DNA of 9,563 nucleotides from positions 1-9,563 of the forward strand of contig JADDPV010000091.1 of assembly GCA_016781705.1 (NCBI GenBank), given 5' to 3'. Made by a program: the position numbers and the translations under genes. This document shows, one piece after another, positions 1 to 6,532 of the stretch. The stretch comes from Rubrobacter sp. Lineage in GTDB: Bacteria; Actinomycetota; Rubrobacteria; Rubrobacterales; Rubrobacteraceae. Under the pieces are notes generated by a model, which worked only from the letters and a program-made list of their open reading frames with translations, was not told where the DNA came from and made no database searches. How positions within the stretch are numbered: position 1 is the first letter of the stretch; every line of letters starts with the position of its first letter.

Positions 1-35
1 CTCCTCCTTCTCCCGCATCCTACACCCGTCAGAAT

Positions 36-605
36 TTATCTGTTCGTACTTAGGTCTTCCAACAGAGCTTCGTCGTCGGGCACTTCGTCGAGCCGGTAGA
101 GCTTGTAGGCTATAGTGGAATGCTTGTAGTCAGTCCCCAGGTGCAAACCTGCGCGTAGGTCAATCTCGTCATCGAGGCGGAACCCGTACTTAGGAAGATC
201 GCCGCACATACGCCTACGTAGCCTTGCGGCGCTTACTTTAAGGAGCTTTCGGGCCTTAACCCTGCCGTGCTTGTTCCTCATCTCCGTAATGCCCTGATTG
301 AAGATTAGGTACAATCCCGACATGTCCTGGCGGAAGATGTACATGCAGTACACCCCCCGTTGCACGGTTGAGGTTTTCCGCCCATCAAGCACGGCTAGCC
401 AAGGAACATCTACCCAGTTTCCTTCGCCCACGTTCCACTCTATCCGGAGGTTTGGACGCCTCAACAACGGAGGGTAAGAGGTGAAAGCCTTTTCTAGGTT
501 CTTGAACGCTTGCCACAGCAAGCTTTTGCTGCCATGCGGTATCGCTCTCGCATCAGCATAGTCGGCAAGGACATATTCCAGGTTGTCTTGGATACGGCTC
601 AACAC
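36..605 (-). CDS. Stand-alone MrcB-N (DUF3578) domain protein
   Basis: The protein is about 189 aa and nearly all of it matches the MrcB-like N-terminal domain (DUF3578), the module that precedes the GTPase in some McrB-type (type IV restriction) proteins. Visible signatures are IEWNVGEGNW..VPWLAVLD (residues about 55-74), then a tract with QRGVYCMYIFRQDMSGLYLIFNQG, a GF-L-D-EIDL segment and the closing YK-STIAYKLY...VPDDEALLEDL. No Walker A or other GTPase motif follows: the frame stops right after the domain. The frame stays open upstream to a TTG at 731, but GGAGG (rc of about 610-614) lies 4 nt before GTG 605 and 7 nt before TTG 602, and the domain begins there, so I prefer 605. GC is about 54%, lower than the rest of the window, which fits acquisition. 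A DNA-recognition role is inferred from the family. A possible next gene starts at 18 (ATG, minus strand) and leaves the window. Confidence 0.75.
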   Translation of the reverse strand: MLSRIQDNLEYVLADYADARAIPHGSKSLLWQAFKNLEKAFTSYPPLLRRPNLRIEWNVGEGNWVDVPWLAVLDGRKTSTVQRGVYCMYIFRQDMSGLYLIFNQGITEMRNKHGRVKARKLLKVSAARLRRRMCGDLPKYGFRLDDEIDLRAGLHLGTDYKHSTIAYKLYRLDEVPDDEALLEDLSTNR

Positions 606-808
606 GTCCCCCTCCGAAGCTCCGTTCTGCCACACTCTAGCATCGCTCCGGCACACAACGCCGTGCCCCAGCTTTGGAATTTCCCTGCTACAGCCGTTCT
701 TCCGAGAGTCCGCTATGATCCGGACCGGCAAGAGAACCGCTCAAAGTGGGTCGATCACCTTTGGCATGCAGTAGTTGCCACTACAGTGATTGAGCAGTAA
801 TTTGAGCC

Positions 809-944
809 CTATTCTTCGGCGTCGAGCATGTAGGCGAAAAAGTGGCAGTCGGCACCCGATTCGCACAGCACCACGGCCCCATGAAACAGTCCATCCAAGG
901 TGTTCGAGTAGCGTAAGACTGGGCCCTGTGGTAGGATAAGCTGT
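809..944 (-). other. Possible gene fragment between two minus-strand genes
   Basis: The gap between the zinc-ribbon gene and the MrcB-N gene contains a minus-strand frame ending at TAG 809-811. Its last 30 or so residues look protein-like (LDGLFHGAVVLCESGADC followed by HFFAYMLDAEE), with a clear preference for G or C at third codon positions. There is no ATG or GTG start with a ribosome site in the gap. Upstream the frame runs into the zinc-ribbon gene in another register, so if real it is a remnant or starts at a TTG near 898. I recognise no family. It could be chance. Confidence 0.2.
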
Positions 945-1496
945 TTAGAGGTCGTACTTGATCCTCTCTTGCTCCATCTGCTCGAGTGTGCGGAGGTGCT
1001 GCTCCCGCAGGGCCTCGACATACTCCTTGCGGGCCTCTAGGTACTTCATGCCGAGCCTCACGAACGTTTCGTGGCGCATCCTCTTGGGCTTCTCGGCCCC
1101 GGAACCTAGCCTGGCCCTGGCCTTGTGCATCCTCCTTCCGGCGCGTTCGGCGTGGCTCTCCATCTCCACCGGGTAGCACAGGTCTAGGCATCTCCTGCAG
1201 GCCCACTCGGGGTGGCTCTCCGTGTCCGTGCGCCCGTAGAGTATGGCCACCCTCCTCCCACACCCGTCCCGCGGGCACAGGAACCATGGCCTGAGGAAGG
1301 TTCCCTCCCGGGCGCCGAAGCCCGAGGATACCCACTCGATGAGGGCCACGCCCGGTATCTCCTCCGTTCCTGGAGCGATCAAGCCGTGGCGCTTGACCGC
1401 GCGTATGTCCAGGGGGAAGTAGTCCTCGGTGGTCTCCTTCAACGGGATAGTGAGGCTCATGTAGCCCGGCCATCTTCCCGATCCCAGTCCTCCCAC
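945..1496 (-). CDS. Zinc-ribbon protein of the MGGxGSGR family, function unknown
   Basis: The protein is 183 aa. It begins MGGLGSGRW, a start I know from many uncharacterised proteins on mobile and accessory regions, and this fixes the GTG at 1496 as the start. GA-rich sequence (GGAGGAGGGCGAGG) lies just upstream. A zinc ribbon is visible: C74-x4-C79 (WFLCPRDGCG) and C100-x2-C103 (ACRRC, with C107 nearby), about 20 residues apart. The WFLCP..GCGRRVA.LY...W.CRRC..LCY layout is the family core. It is followed by a basic, Glu/Arg-rich helical tail (about 115-183) that may be a coiled coil. The protein is probably cytoplasmic and may bind nucleic acid, but no activity is established. The gene is transcribed away from the XRE gene, with candidate divergent promoters in the spacer. 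Confidence 0.8.
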   Translation of the reverse strand: MGGLGSGRWPGYMSLTIPLKETTEDYFPLDIRAVKRHGLIAPGTEEIPGVALIEWVSSGFGAREGTFLRPWFLCPRDGCGRRVAILYGRTDTESHPEWACRRCLDLCYPVEMESHAERAGRRMHKARARLGSGAEKPKRMRHETFVRLGMKYLEARKEYVEALREQHLRTLEQMEQERIKYDL

Positions 1497-1693
1497 TTTT
1501 CCTCGCCCTCCTCCTGAGCTGTGCTTCTGGCCTGCCCGGATTTTAATTCCAAATCAACGTCGGGAACCCCTGGACCGATCCTCGGTGGCCCAGGTCTCGG
1601 GCGGATTCTTCTCCCCCGATGACGCGCCCGTTCGAAGGGCGGAGGTGGGACGCGGCCGATGGCCTCCTAGGAGACTACTGACCTATTATCTTC

Positions 1694-1699
1694 ATTATA
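1694..1699 (-). promoter_or_regulatory. Candidate -10 box (TATAAT) for the zinc-ribbon gene
   Basis: The minus strand reads a perfect TATAAT here, about 200 nt upstream of the GTG at 1496. No good -35 sits at 16-18 nt: the closest TTGAAC (1730-1725) is 25 nt away. In AT-rich DNA the match could be chance. Confidence 0.25.
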
Positions 1700-1711
1700 T
1701 TGTAATTACGC

Positions 1712-1741
1712 TTGATTTTTGGCTGTTCAACGCTGTAACAT
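1712..1741 (+). promoter_or_regulatory. Candidate promoter for the XRE gene
   Basis: TTGATT (1712-1717) and TAACAT (1736-1741) are separated by 18 nt. Each matches the sigma-70 consensus at 4 of 6 positions. The pair lies about 90 nt upstream of the XRE start, inside the AT-rich core. It is assigned by eye. Confidence 0.35.
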
Positions 1742-1828
1742 TGGAACACCATCGTGTAAACAGGCGAACAGTGCTTGCAGGCAGAAAGCACTCGCATAAG
1801 TCCCACGCCCTAGAGGAGCATGAACGGA

Positions 1829-2029
1829 ATGAGGCTAGACAAGACAAAAGTACTCCGCTCTCGAGAGAGGCTGGGCTACACGATGAGGGATGTGGCGGCA
1901 CAAAGCGGGCTCACGGAGAACACCGTCGTCCGAGCCGAGCACGACAGGGATATCCGTCCTACGTCGGCCCGCAAGCTCGCAGCCGCACTAGGCGTCACCG
2001 TAGCCGATCTCTACCGGGAGCCCTACTAG
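1829..2029 (+). CDS. Small XRE-family HTH transcriptional regulator
   Basis: The protein is 66 aa and consists almost entirely of a Cro/C1-type HTH domain: LRSRERLGYTMRDVAAQSGL, then a TENTVVRAEHDRDIRPTSARKLAAALGV core and a VADLY ending. This is the usual five-helix layout of HTH_3 proteins. Two in-frame ATGs exist, at 1820 and 1829. GAGGAG (1813-1818) is 1 nt from the first, too close, and 10 nt from the second, so I chose 1829. No effector or peptidase domain is attached, which fits a phage- or plasmid-type repressor or a controller of a small regulon. It probably binds the AT-rich spacer just upstream and represses itself and perhaps the divergent zinc-ribbon gene. That is inference from position. 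It precedes a gene-poor stretch and then the Xis/primase module. Confidence 0.85.
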   Translation: MRLDKTKVLRSRERLGYTMRDVAAQSGLTENTVVRAEHDRDIRPTSARKLAAALGVTVADLYREPY

Positions 2030-2871
2030 GGAGAAGGCGGCGAGCGACCACGGCATTACGGATGCTCACCGCCTGTCTTCCCGGGAAGGTGAATCCCAAT
2101 TGCATTGTAGTCCAATCTACGATGAGGGACAGCAGGAAGTCGGAAACGACGAAGATAGGAGGCCCGTCTCCGGTCGGCATCTGACGGATCTCCGCCTCTC
2201 AGACCGAAGGTACGAGGGGTTGTACCGGGGAAGGCGCCCGCTCTGTCTGTCCGACATACCCTGTCGAATGGTCCTCGGGAAGCCCGATGTTTCTCCCGAG
2301 ATCGCTGCCGAGCGCATACACTTAATCATTAGCGGCCGAGTCGATATGGTGGTGCCGCTCTACTCCCCGTCCGCGCAGACGCGAAGCACGCAGCCCTGGC
2401 AGGGCCGTGCCCGCAAGGGCGGGAGAGGCAAGCATCTGAGGTACGAGTCCCCGAGCTGCTCGAGGGTTGTCCTCGACGTGCATCCCCGGGTGTGGGAGAG
2501 GGTCGCGGATGGTAGCGAAGCCGCCGAGGACCATAGGGTAAACGAAAAGGTCAAGAAAGTCGATCGTCTCACGGGCCGGCACCTCTCGATGTCAGGCCCA
2601 ACAGGGCGCAAAACCGACACGGGGCCGCAAAAATCGGGATCCGAATATCGTTCGCGCAGAAACGCACCAAGGAAACCAAGCGGCGCAGTTCGCATTCTCC
2701 CCACTTATCGAAGGACCGCAATAAGGTCGGTTTCGGTATCCTATCCAGCCTGGCATGCGGGGGGTTATTAAGTAGCCGGAACCGCCAATCTAGTATTCCG
2801 ATCTCAGGAGTACTTGCAGGCCGAGTCCCGCGACTCTTACCCGTAACCCCGTTGTGCGAAGGAGGTCTATC
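2030..2871. other. Gene-poor region, about 840 bp, no convincing CDS
   Basis: Frames are open on both strands, the longest at 2100-2771 (+) and 2569-3090 (-), but none has a ribosome site, a recognisable domain or consistent composition. The minus-strand frame at 2322-2582 contains FLDLFVYPMVLGG, faintly like the VYPVVLGGG strand of RibD-C/DHFR-type proteins. The match breaks frame around it, so at most it is a decayed remnant. The last 150 bp (about 2720-2871) include short AT-rich patches and should hold the promoter of the excisionase operon, but I cannot fix its boxes. I saw no tRNA, CRISPR array or strong terminator. Confidence 0.4.
2859..2865 (+). promoter_or_regulatory. Ribosome binding site of the excisionase-like gene
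   Basis: AAGGAGG is a near-perfect anti-Shine-Dalgarno match, 6 nt before GTG 2872. It rules out the earlier in-frame GTG at 2854, which would place this site inside the coding region. Confidence 0.8.
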
Positions 2872-3069
2872 GTGCCGATTGATGGCTTCGAACCCGCCAT
2901 CACGCCTGCGTGGCTCGACTACAAGCAGGCGGAAGCCTACTCGAACCTGTCGAGGACGACGCTGTGGCAGCTCATCAGCGCCCGCAGGATAAAGGCGGCC
3001 CGCGTAGGGCGGGCAGTGCGAATCGAGCGCCGTTCGCTGGACCAGTTCATGGAGGAGAGCAGCCTGTGA
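2872..3069 (+). CDS. Excisionase-like (Xis/MerR-type) helix-turn-helix protein
   Basis: The protein is 65 aa, starting at GTG 2872 behind AAGGAGG. It shows the excisionase-family DNA-binding pattern: WLDYKQAEAYSNLSRTTLWQ (recognition helix region), LISARRIKAARVGRAVRI (the wing, with the usual basic residues before the final strand) and RRSLDQFMEE. Such small HTH_17-type proteins bend DNA for phage or ICE excision, or act as local regulators. Its TGA (3067-3069) overlaps the next gene's GTG at 3066, so the two are probably translationally coupled, and a GGAGGAG for the next gene sits inside this one (3051-3057). No integrase lies in the window, so a true excision role cannot be confirmed. Regulation or replication control of the linked primase is equally possible. 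Confidence 0.85.
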   Translation: MPIDGFEPAITPAWLDYKQAEAYSNLSRTTLWQLISARRIKAARVGRAVRIERRSLDQFMEESSL

Positions 3070-4934
3070 AACGTCCAACGAAGCGAACAACTTCTCGCAT
3101 CGCCCGGTGGCTTAAGCATATGAAGGGAAGCCCCACCGGCACCTTAGGGGAAGCCGCCGAAGGAGAGAGTGGCGCGAAGAAGATCGACGATCGCGCCCAG
3201 GCAAGCATACCCGAGCGCGAGGGTGCAGACACCCCTGATTCGCCGCCCGGAAAGGATGCAGTCGTAAAGAGCCAGCTCTCACCCGAGCACGAGGCGATGC
3301 TCCTGAAGGAGTCCGGCATATCTCGCGGGCTGGCAGAGGAGCGGGGATATCGGACGGTGACGACGAAGGTCGAACTCGGACGGCTGGGTTTCGGCAGCTT
3401 CCAGCGCAACGTTCCGGCGCTCCTCATCCCGATCTACGATCCAACCGGAGAGATCGTCCTCTACCAGGCGCGCCCGAATACTCCGCGCATAAAGAACGGC
3501 AAGCCGGTGAAGTACGAAACCCCCGGTGGCGAGCGCATGGCGCTGGACGTGCACCCGGCCATGAAGAAGATTCGGGACCCACACCTGCCCCTGTTCGTCA
3601 CCGAGGGAATCAAGAAGGGTGACGCTTTGGCCAGCCGGGAGCTCGTCGTCGTCTCCTTGGTCGGGGTGTGGAACTGGCGGGGCACCAACGAGCACGGCGG
3701 CAAGACGGTTCTCGCCGCTTGGGAGCACGTGGCCCTCGAGGGCCGCAAGGTCTACATTGTGTATGACTCAGACGTCATGGAGAATCGGCAGGTTTACTCC
3801 GCGCTCTGTCGGCTGAAGGGGTTTCTCGAGAGCCGTAAGGCGAACGTCGCGTTGATCTATCTCCCCCCCGGCGAGGGCGGAACTAAGCAGGGCGTCGACG
3901 ATTACCTCGCGACGGGCCACCCCGTCGAAGACCTCCTGTCACATGCCACGCCGGAGCTCAGGAGGCATTCACCGCAAGAGGAAGAGCCATCCCACCCTTA
4001 CAGGGCGACGCCGTCCGGGCTCGTGTGGAAGAGGAGCACCCAGGATGGGATTGTTCCCACGGCGCTGACCAACTTTACCGCCACGATCACTGCGGACGTG
4101 ATCGAGGACGACGGCGCGGAGGTCTGGCGCAGCTTCGAGATCGAGGCCACGCTCGGGGCTAGAAAGCAGGCGTTCGCCGTCCCGGCCGCGAAGTTCGGCT
4201 GTATGGGGTGGGTGACGGAGCATTTGGGGGCAGGGGCCATAGTGCAGCCAGGCTTCGGGTTGAAAGACCGCGCGAGGACCGCGATACAGGAGCTCTCCGG
4301 CGAGGTTCCGGTGCGCCACTCATACGCGCACACAGGCTGGCGTAAGACGGAGGGCCGTTGGGTCTATCTGCACGCCGCAGGCGGCATCGGCCTCGAGGGC
4401 GCGGTTCCCGCCTTACGGGTAGAGCTCCCGGGTAGCCTGTCCAAGCGGGAGCTGCCGGAGCCGCCCTTGGGGAACGAGCTCGTGCGTGCGGTGAGGGCTT
4501 CGCTCGCGCTCTGGGAGCTAGCTCCGGAGGACGCGGTCGTGCCGCTCTTCTCCGGCGCCTACCGCTCAGCCCTGGGAGAAACCGACTTCGGCATCCACCT
4601 CTCCGGCCGTACGGGCGAGGGGAAGAGCGAACTCGCGGCGCTCTTCCAACAGCACTTCGGCGCGGGACTCGACGCCCGCAACTTGACGTCTTGGGAGAGC
4701 ACGGAGAACGCCATCGAGGACCAGGCCTTCCAGCTCAAGGATCAGTTGATGGTTTTAGACGACTTCGCCCCCACCGGCGGCTCCTACGACGTGCAACGCT
4801 GGCACAAGAAGGCCGACCGGGTGCTCAGGGCCAAGGGCAACGCCGCCGGCCGGGGCAGGATGAGTCGGGACTTAGAGCGCATTTCAAAACCGCGAGCCGA
4901 GGTGCCTGGGCGGATCAGAACACGCCCGAAATGA
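3066..4934 (+). CDS. DUF3854 TOPRIM + DUF927-like primase-helicase, 5' part (truncated by insertion)
   Basis: The frame is 622 aa from GTG 3066 (GGAGGAG 8 nt upstream, 4-nt overlap with the Xis-like gene). After a polar N-terminus (about 1-75), a DUF3854 TOPRIM-like domain spans about 77-300. Its acidic signatures are TEGIKKGDA (E180) and YDSD (D234, D236), with TKQGVDDYLA near its end. A DUF927-like P-loop ATPase follows: Walker A GRTGEGKS at 514-521, Walker B LMVLDDF at 561-567, then KADRVLRAKGNAAGRGRM. Family proteins of plasmids and integrative elements are thought to prime and unwind DNA for replication. Native sequence ends at Leu603. The last 19 residues (ERISKP...RTRPK) and the TGA come from the inserted 133-bp element. 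The C-terminal half of the gene continues after the insertion, so this product lacks the end of its ATPase domain and is probably not functional. Confidence 0.85.
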   Translation: MKRPTKRTTSRIARWLKHMKGSPTGTLGEAAEGESGAKKIDDRAQASIPEREGADTPDSPPGKDAVVKSQLSPEHEAMLLKESGISRGLAEERGYRTVTTKVELGRLGFGSFQRNVPALLIPIYDPTGEIVLYQARPNTPRIKNGKPVKYETPGGERMALDVHPAMKKIRDPHLPLFVTEGIKKGDALASRELVVVSLVGVWNWRGTNEHGGKTVLAAWEHVALEGRKVYIVYDSDVMENRQVYSALCRLKGFLESRKANVALIYLPPGEGGTKQGVDDYLATGHPVEDLLSHATPELRRHSPQEEEPSHPYRATPSGLVWKRSTQDGIVPTALTNFTATITADVIEDDGAEVWRSFEIEATLGARKQAFAVPAAKFGCMGWVTEHLGAGAIVQPGFGLKDRARTAIQELSGEVPVRHSYAHTGWRKTEGRWVYLHAAGGIGLEGAVPALRVELPGSLSKRELPEPPLGNELVRAVRASLALWELAPEDAVVPLFSGAYRSALGETDFGIHLSGRTGEGKSELAALFQQHFGAGLDARNLTSWESTENAIEDQAFQLKDQLMVLDDFAPTGGSYDVQRWHKKADRVLRAKGNAAGRGRMSRDLERISKPRAEVPGRIRTRPK

Positions 4935-5007
4935 GGGAATAATTGCCGCGATCTGCGCACCTTTACTCGCGACCCGCCTGTCTCCAACAGGGTTTTGAAA
5001 TGCACTC
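4875..5007. mobile_element. 133-bp MITE-like element with TTA target duplication
   Basis: The terminal inverted repeats are 17 bp with one mismatch: GAGCGCATTTCAAAACC (4875-4891) and GGTTTTGAAATGCACTC (4991-5007, whose complement begins GAGTGC). Both ends are flanked by TTA (4872-4874 and 5008-5010), read as a 3-bp target duplication. Subterminal sequences also pair: CGCGAG...AGGTGC at 4891-4905 is matched in reverse complement by the stretch about 4957-4971, so the element can fold back on itself. There is no transposase frame, so it must move in trans. From memory, ends starting GAG with a TNA duplication fit the IS1031 subgroup of the IS5 family; that assignment is inference. It disrupts the primase-helicase gene. 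Confidence 0.8.
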
Positions 5008-5094
5008 TTAACCCTGAGGCCGGAGAAGCCGCCGCGGGCGCTCATACTCTCCACCGGGGAGGACGTCCCCAACGGCCAGAGCCTGAGGGCTAGG

Positions 5095-6396
5095 ATGGTG
5101 ACCCTCGAGCTCTCCCCCGGACAGCTCGACTGGAGCAAGCTCAAGGAGCGTCAGCGAGACGCCTCCGAAGGGCTCTACGCAGCTGCTATGGCAGGGTTCG
5201 TGTGCTGGCTCGCTGGGCGCTACGAAGGGGTGCACCGTTCCTTGCGGGAAGAGCGCGCCACGCTGCGCGACGCGGTGGGCCGGAGCGGCCAACACAGACG
5301 CACGCCCGCGGCCGTCGCGGATCTGGCGCTGGGGCTGAGGTACTTCCTCCTCTTCGCTTCCGAAGTCGGGGCCGTAGAAGAGCGGGAAGCGGAGGATTTG
5401 TGGTCGAGGGGATGGCGGGCCCTCTGCGAGGTCGCCGCCGAGCAGGGCCACCACCAGGCCGCCGGTGACCCGACACGGAGGTTTAGGGAGCTTTTGGGCG
5501 CCGCGATAGCGAGCGGCGCCGCGCACGTCGCCTCTGTACCTGGCCTAGAGCCGAAGACGCCCGGAGCGTGGGGCTGGAGGATCCTAGGGGAAGAATGGCG
5601 CCCGCAGGGTGCACGAGTGGGCTGGCTCGACGGGGAGAACCTCTACCTCGAGCCCGACGCCGCGTTCGCCGCCGCCCAGAGACAGGGGCGAGACTCCGGC
5701 GACGCGCTGACCGTGACGAAGCAAACCCTAAAGAAGCGGCTGGACGAACGGGGGCTTCTCCGATCGAAAGACAGCGGACGGCAGGTCCTGACCGTTCGGC
5801 GAGCCCTCGAGGGCTCCCGAAAGAACGTGCTGCACACCGCGAGCGATTTTCTCGTCGTTTCTCTTGCCGAACCCGACCAACCCGACCAGAGGCCAGAAAA
5901 GCAGCGTGGCCAAGCGGATGACGCGCCGCCGCTGTGGTCGGGCGAGCGCTCGGAGACCCGACCTAGACCCGGCCAACAAGCCGACCTGGCCCAAAAACTT
6001 GCTTCCAATGGTCGGGTTACGGATGAGAAGCAGTCGGGTGAGCAGTACGGCTCCGACCAAGAACCCGACCGGAACGATCCGGACGCCTACGCGGAGAACA
6101 AGGCTAATGGTCGGGTCGGTCGGGTTTCTGGCAACGAAAAGGAAACGAATGAAGGGGGACGTACGCTCACAGTCTCTGAGGTTTGGGCGGAGATCGGCAA
6201 GCCGGGGAGTGGGCCGTCGGAGCAGGCCGCGTTCTACCGACGCAGCGAGCCAGTGAACCGCGAGGTCATAGAGCGGGTAACGAAGAGTATCCTCCGTCGC
6301 CGCGGCTGGCGGGACGGGGACTGGCAGCGCCACGCAGCGGTAGTGGAGGCCGCTCTGACTCACTCCATCGGTTGCGAGTGTCACGAGTGCTTGTAG
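5095..6396 (+). CDS. Primase-helicase, 3' part (C-terminal fragment)
   Basis: Homologous sequence begins at 5011 directly after the insertion (TLRPEKPPRALILSTGEDVP), in frame with ATG 5095. An ATG start there, behind a weak GAGGGC, would give 433 aa. The region continues the DUF927-like protein with STGEDVP, a QRDASEGLYAAAMAGFVCWL helix and a helical stretch, then a wHTH-like part with GDALTVTKQTLKKRLDERGL (about 205-225 of the 433). A polar, probably disordered linker (about 260-345) follows and then a conserved tail with TLTVSEVWAEIGKPG, RRRGWRDGDWQRH and GCECHECL at the end. Without its N-terminal TOPRIM and Walker motifs it cannot act as the enzyme. Whether it is translated at all is unclear. 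The linker-coding DNA holds the heptamer cluster described separately. Confidence 0.65.
   Translation: MVTLELSPGQLDWSKLKERQRDASEGLYAAAMAGFVCWLAGRYEGVHRSLREERATLRDAVGRSGQHRRTPAAVADLALGLRYFLLFASEVGAVEEREAEDLWSRGWRALCEVAAEQGHHQAAGDPTRRFRELLGAAIASGAAHVASVPGLEPKTPGAWGWRILGEEWRPQGARVGWLDGENLYLEPDAAFAAAQRQGRDSGDALTVTKQTLKKRLDERGLLRSKDSGRQVLTVRRALEGSRKNVLHTASDFLVVSLAEPDQPDQRPEKQRGQADDAPPLWSGERSETRPRPGQQADLAQKLASNGRVTDEKQSGEQYGSDQEPDRNDPDAYAENKANGRVGRVSGNEKETNEGGRTLTVSEVWAEIGKPGSGPSEQAAFYRRSEPVNREVIERVTKSILRRRGWRDGDWQRHAAVVEAALTHSIGCECHECL
5872..6124. repeat. Cluster of CCCGACC / GGTCGGG heptamers
   Basis: There are eight exact copies in 253 bp: CCCGACC at 5872, 5881, 5957 and 6064, and GGTCGGG at 5936, 6010, 6109 and 6118. 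Near copies occur at 6032 and 6053. The outer pairs (5872/5881 and 6109/6118) both have 9-bp spacing and are inverted relative to each other. The copies are read in different codon registers (PD, SG, TRP, GRV), so a peptide repeat does not explain them. Elsewhere in the window I found only two copies, at 3659 and 6870. Possible roles are replication iterons or regulator sites. Confidence 0.5.
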
Positions 6397-6532
6397 CCAA
6401 AAGCATTGTGCCGAGCTATTCAGGATCCAATCGCAGTCGACCTCGCCGTTGCGTTCCAGTCCCGGCTCTGCTTTGTTCTCGCGACTCAGCGAGTACGTAG
6501 TTGGCTAGGACAAGCGACGGTGCAGCGGCCCT

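Larger units (their letters stand above)
1497..1828. other. Divergent intergenic spacer with AT-rich core
   Basis: This is a 332-bp spacer between the minus-strand zinc-ribbon gene and the plus-strand XRE gene. 1681-1740 is only about 32% GC by hand count, the most AT-rich stretch in the window, and holds candidate promoters on both strands. The frames open across the spacer lack ribosome sites and look like chance reading. It is a likely operator region for the adjacent XRE protein, but I could not identify a clear operator repeat. Confidence 0.4.
3066..6396 (+). pseudogene. Whole primase-helicase gene, disrupted by a 136-bp insertion
   Basis: This entry joins the two fragments. Deleting 4875-5010 (the element plus one TTA) gives GAC TTA ACC CTG AGG in frame and a single 1064-aa protein reading GRGRMSRDL-TLRPEKPPRA across the junction, as expected for this family (GRGRM....TLRP.KPPR). 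The remaining length, 3195 nt, divides by 3. The insertion shifts the frame by one base and adds a stop. Confidence 0.8.

Noticed and set aside
781..1473. 230-aa minus-strand open frame
   Set aside because: It is an alternative register of the zinc-ribbon gene, rich in Gly/Arg/Pro as expected for a shadow.
1585..2184. 199-aa plus-strand open frame
   Set aside because: It overlaps the XRE gene in another register, has no ribosome site and its composition is that of a GC-rich shadow frame.
2100..2771. 223-aa plus-strand open frame from a TTG
   Set aside because: There is no ribosome site and no domain, and low-complexity charged residues dominate. It is the best candidate in the gene-poor stretch but not supportable as a gene.
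2569..3090. 173-aa minus-strand open frame
   Set aside because: It runs antisense through the excisionase-like gene and has no recognisable motif.
4875..5010. Possibility that the 136-bp insert is a self-splicing intron or intein
   Set aside because: It is far too short for a group I or II intron, is out of frame with a stop so cannot be an intein, and has transposon-like ends and a target duplication.
5728..6384. 218-aa minus-strand open frame with VGLVG-like repeats
   Set aside because: It is antisense to the primase 3' part. The repeats come from the GGTCGGG heptamers and there is no start signal.
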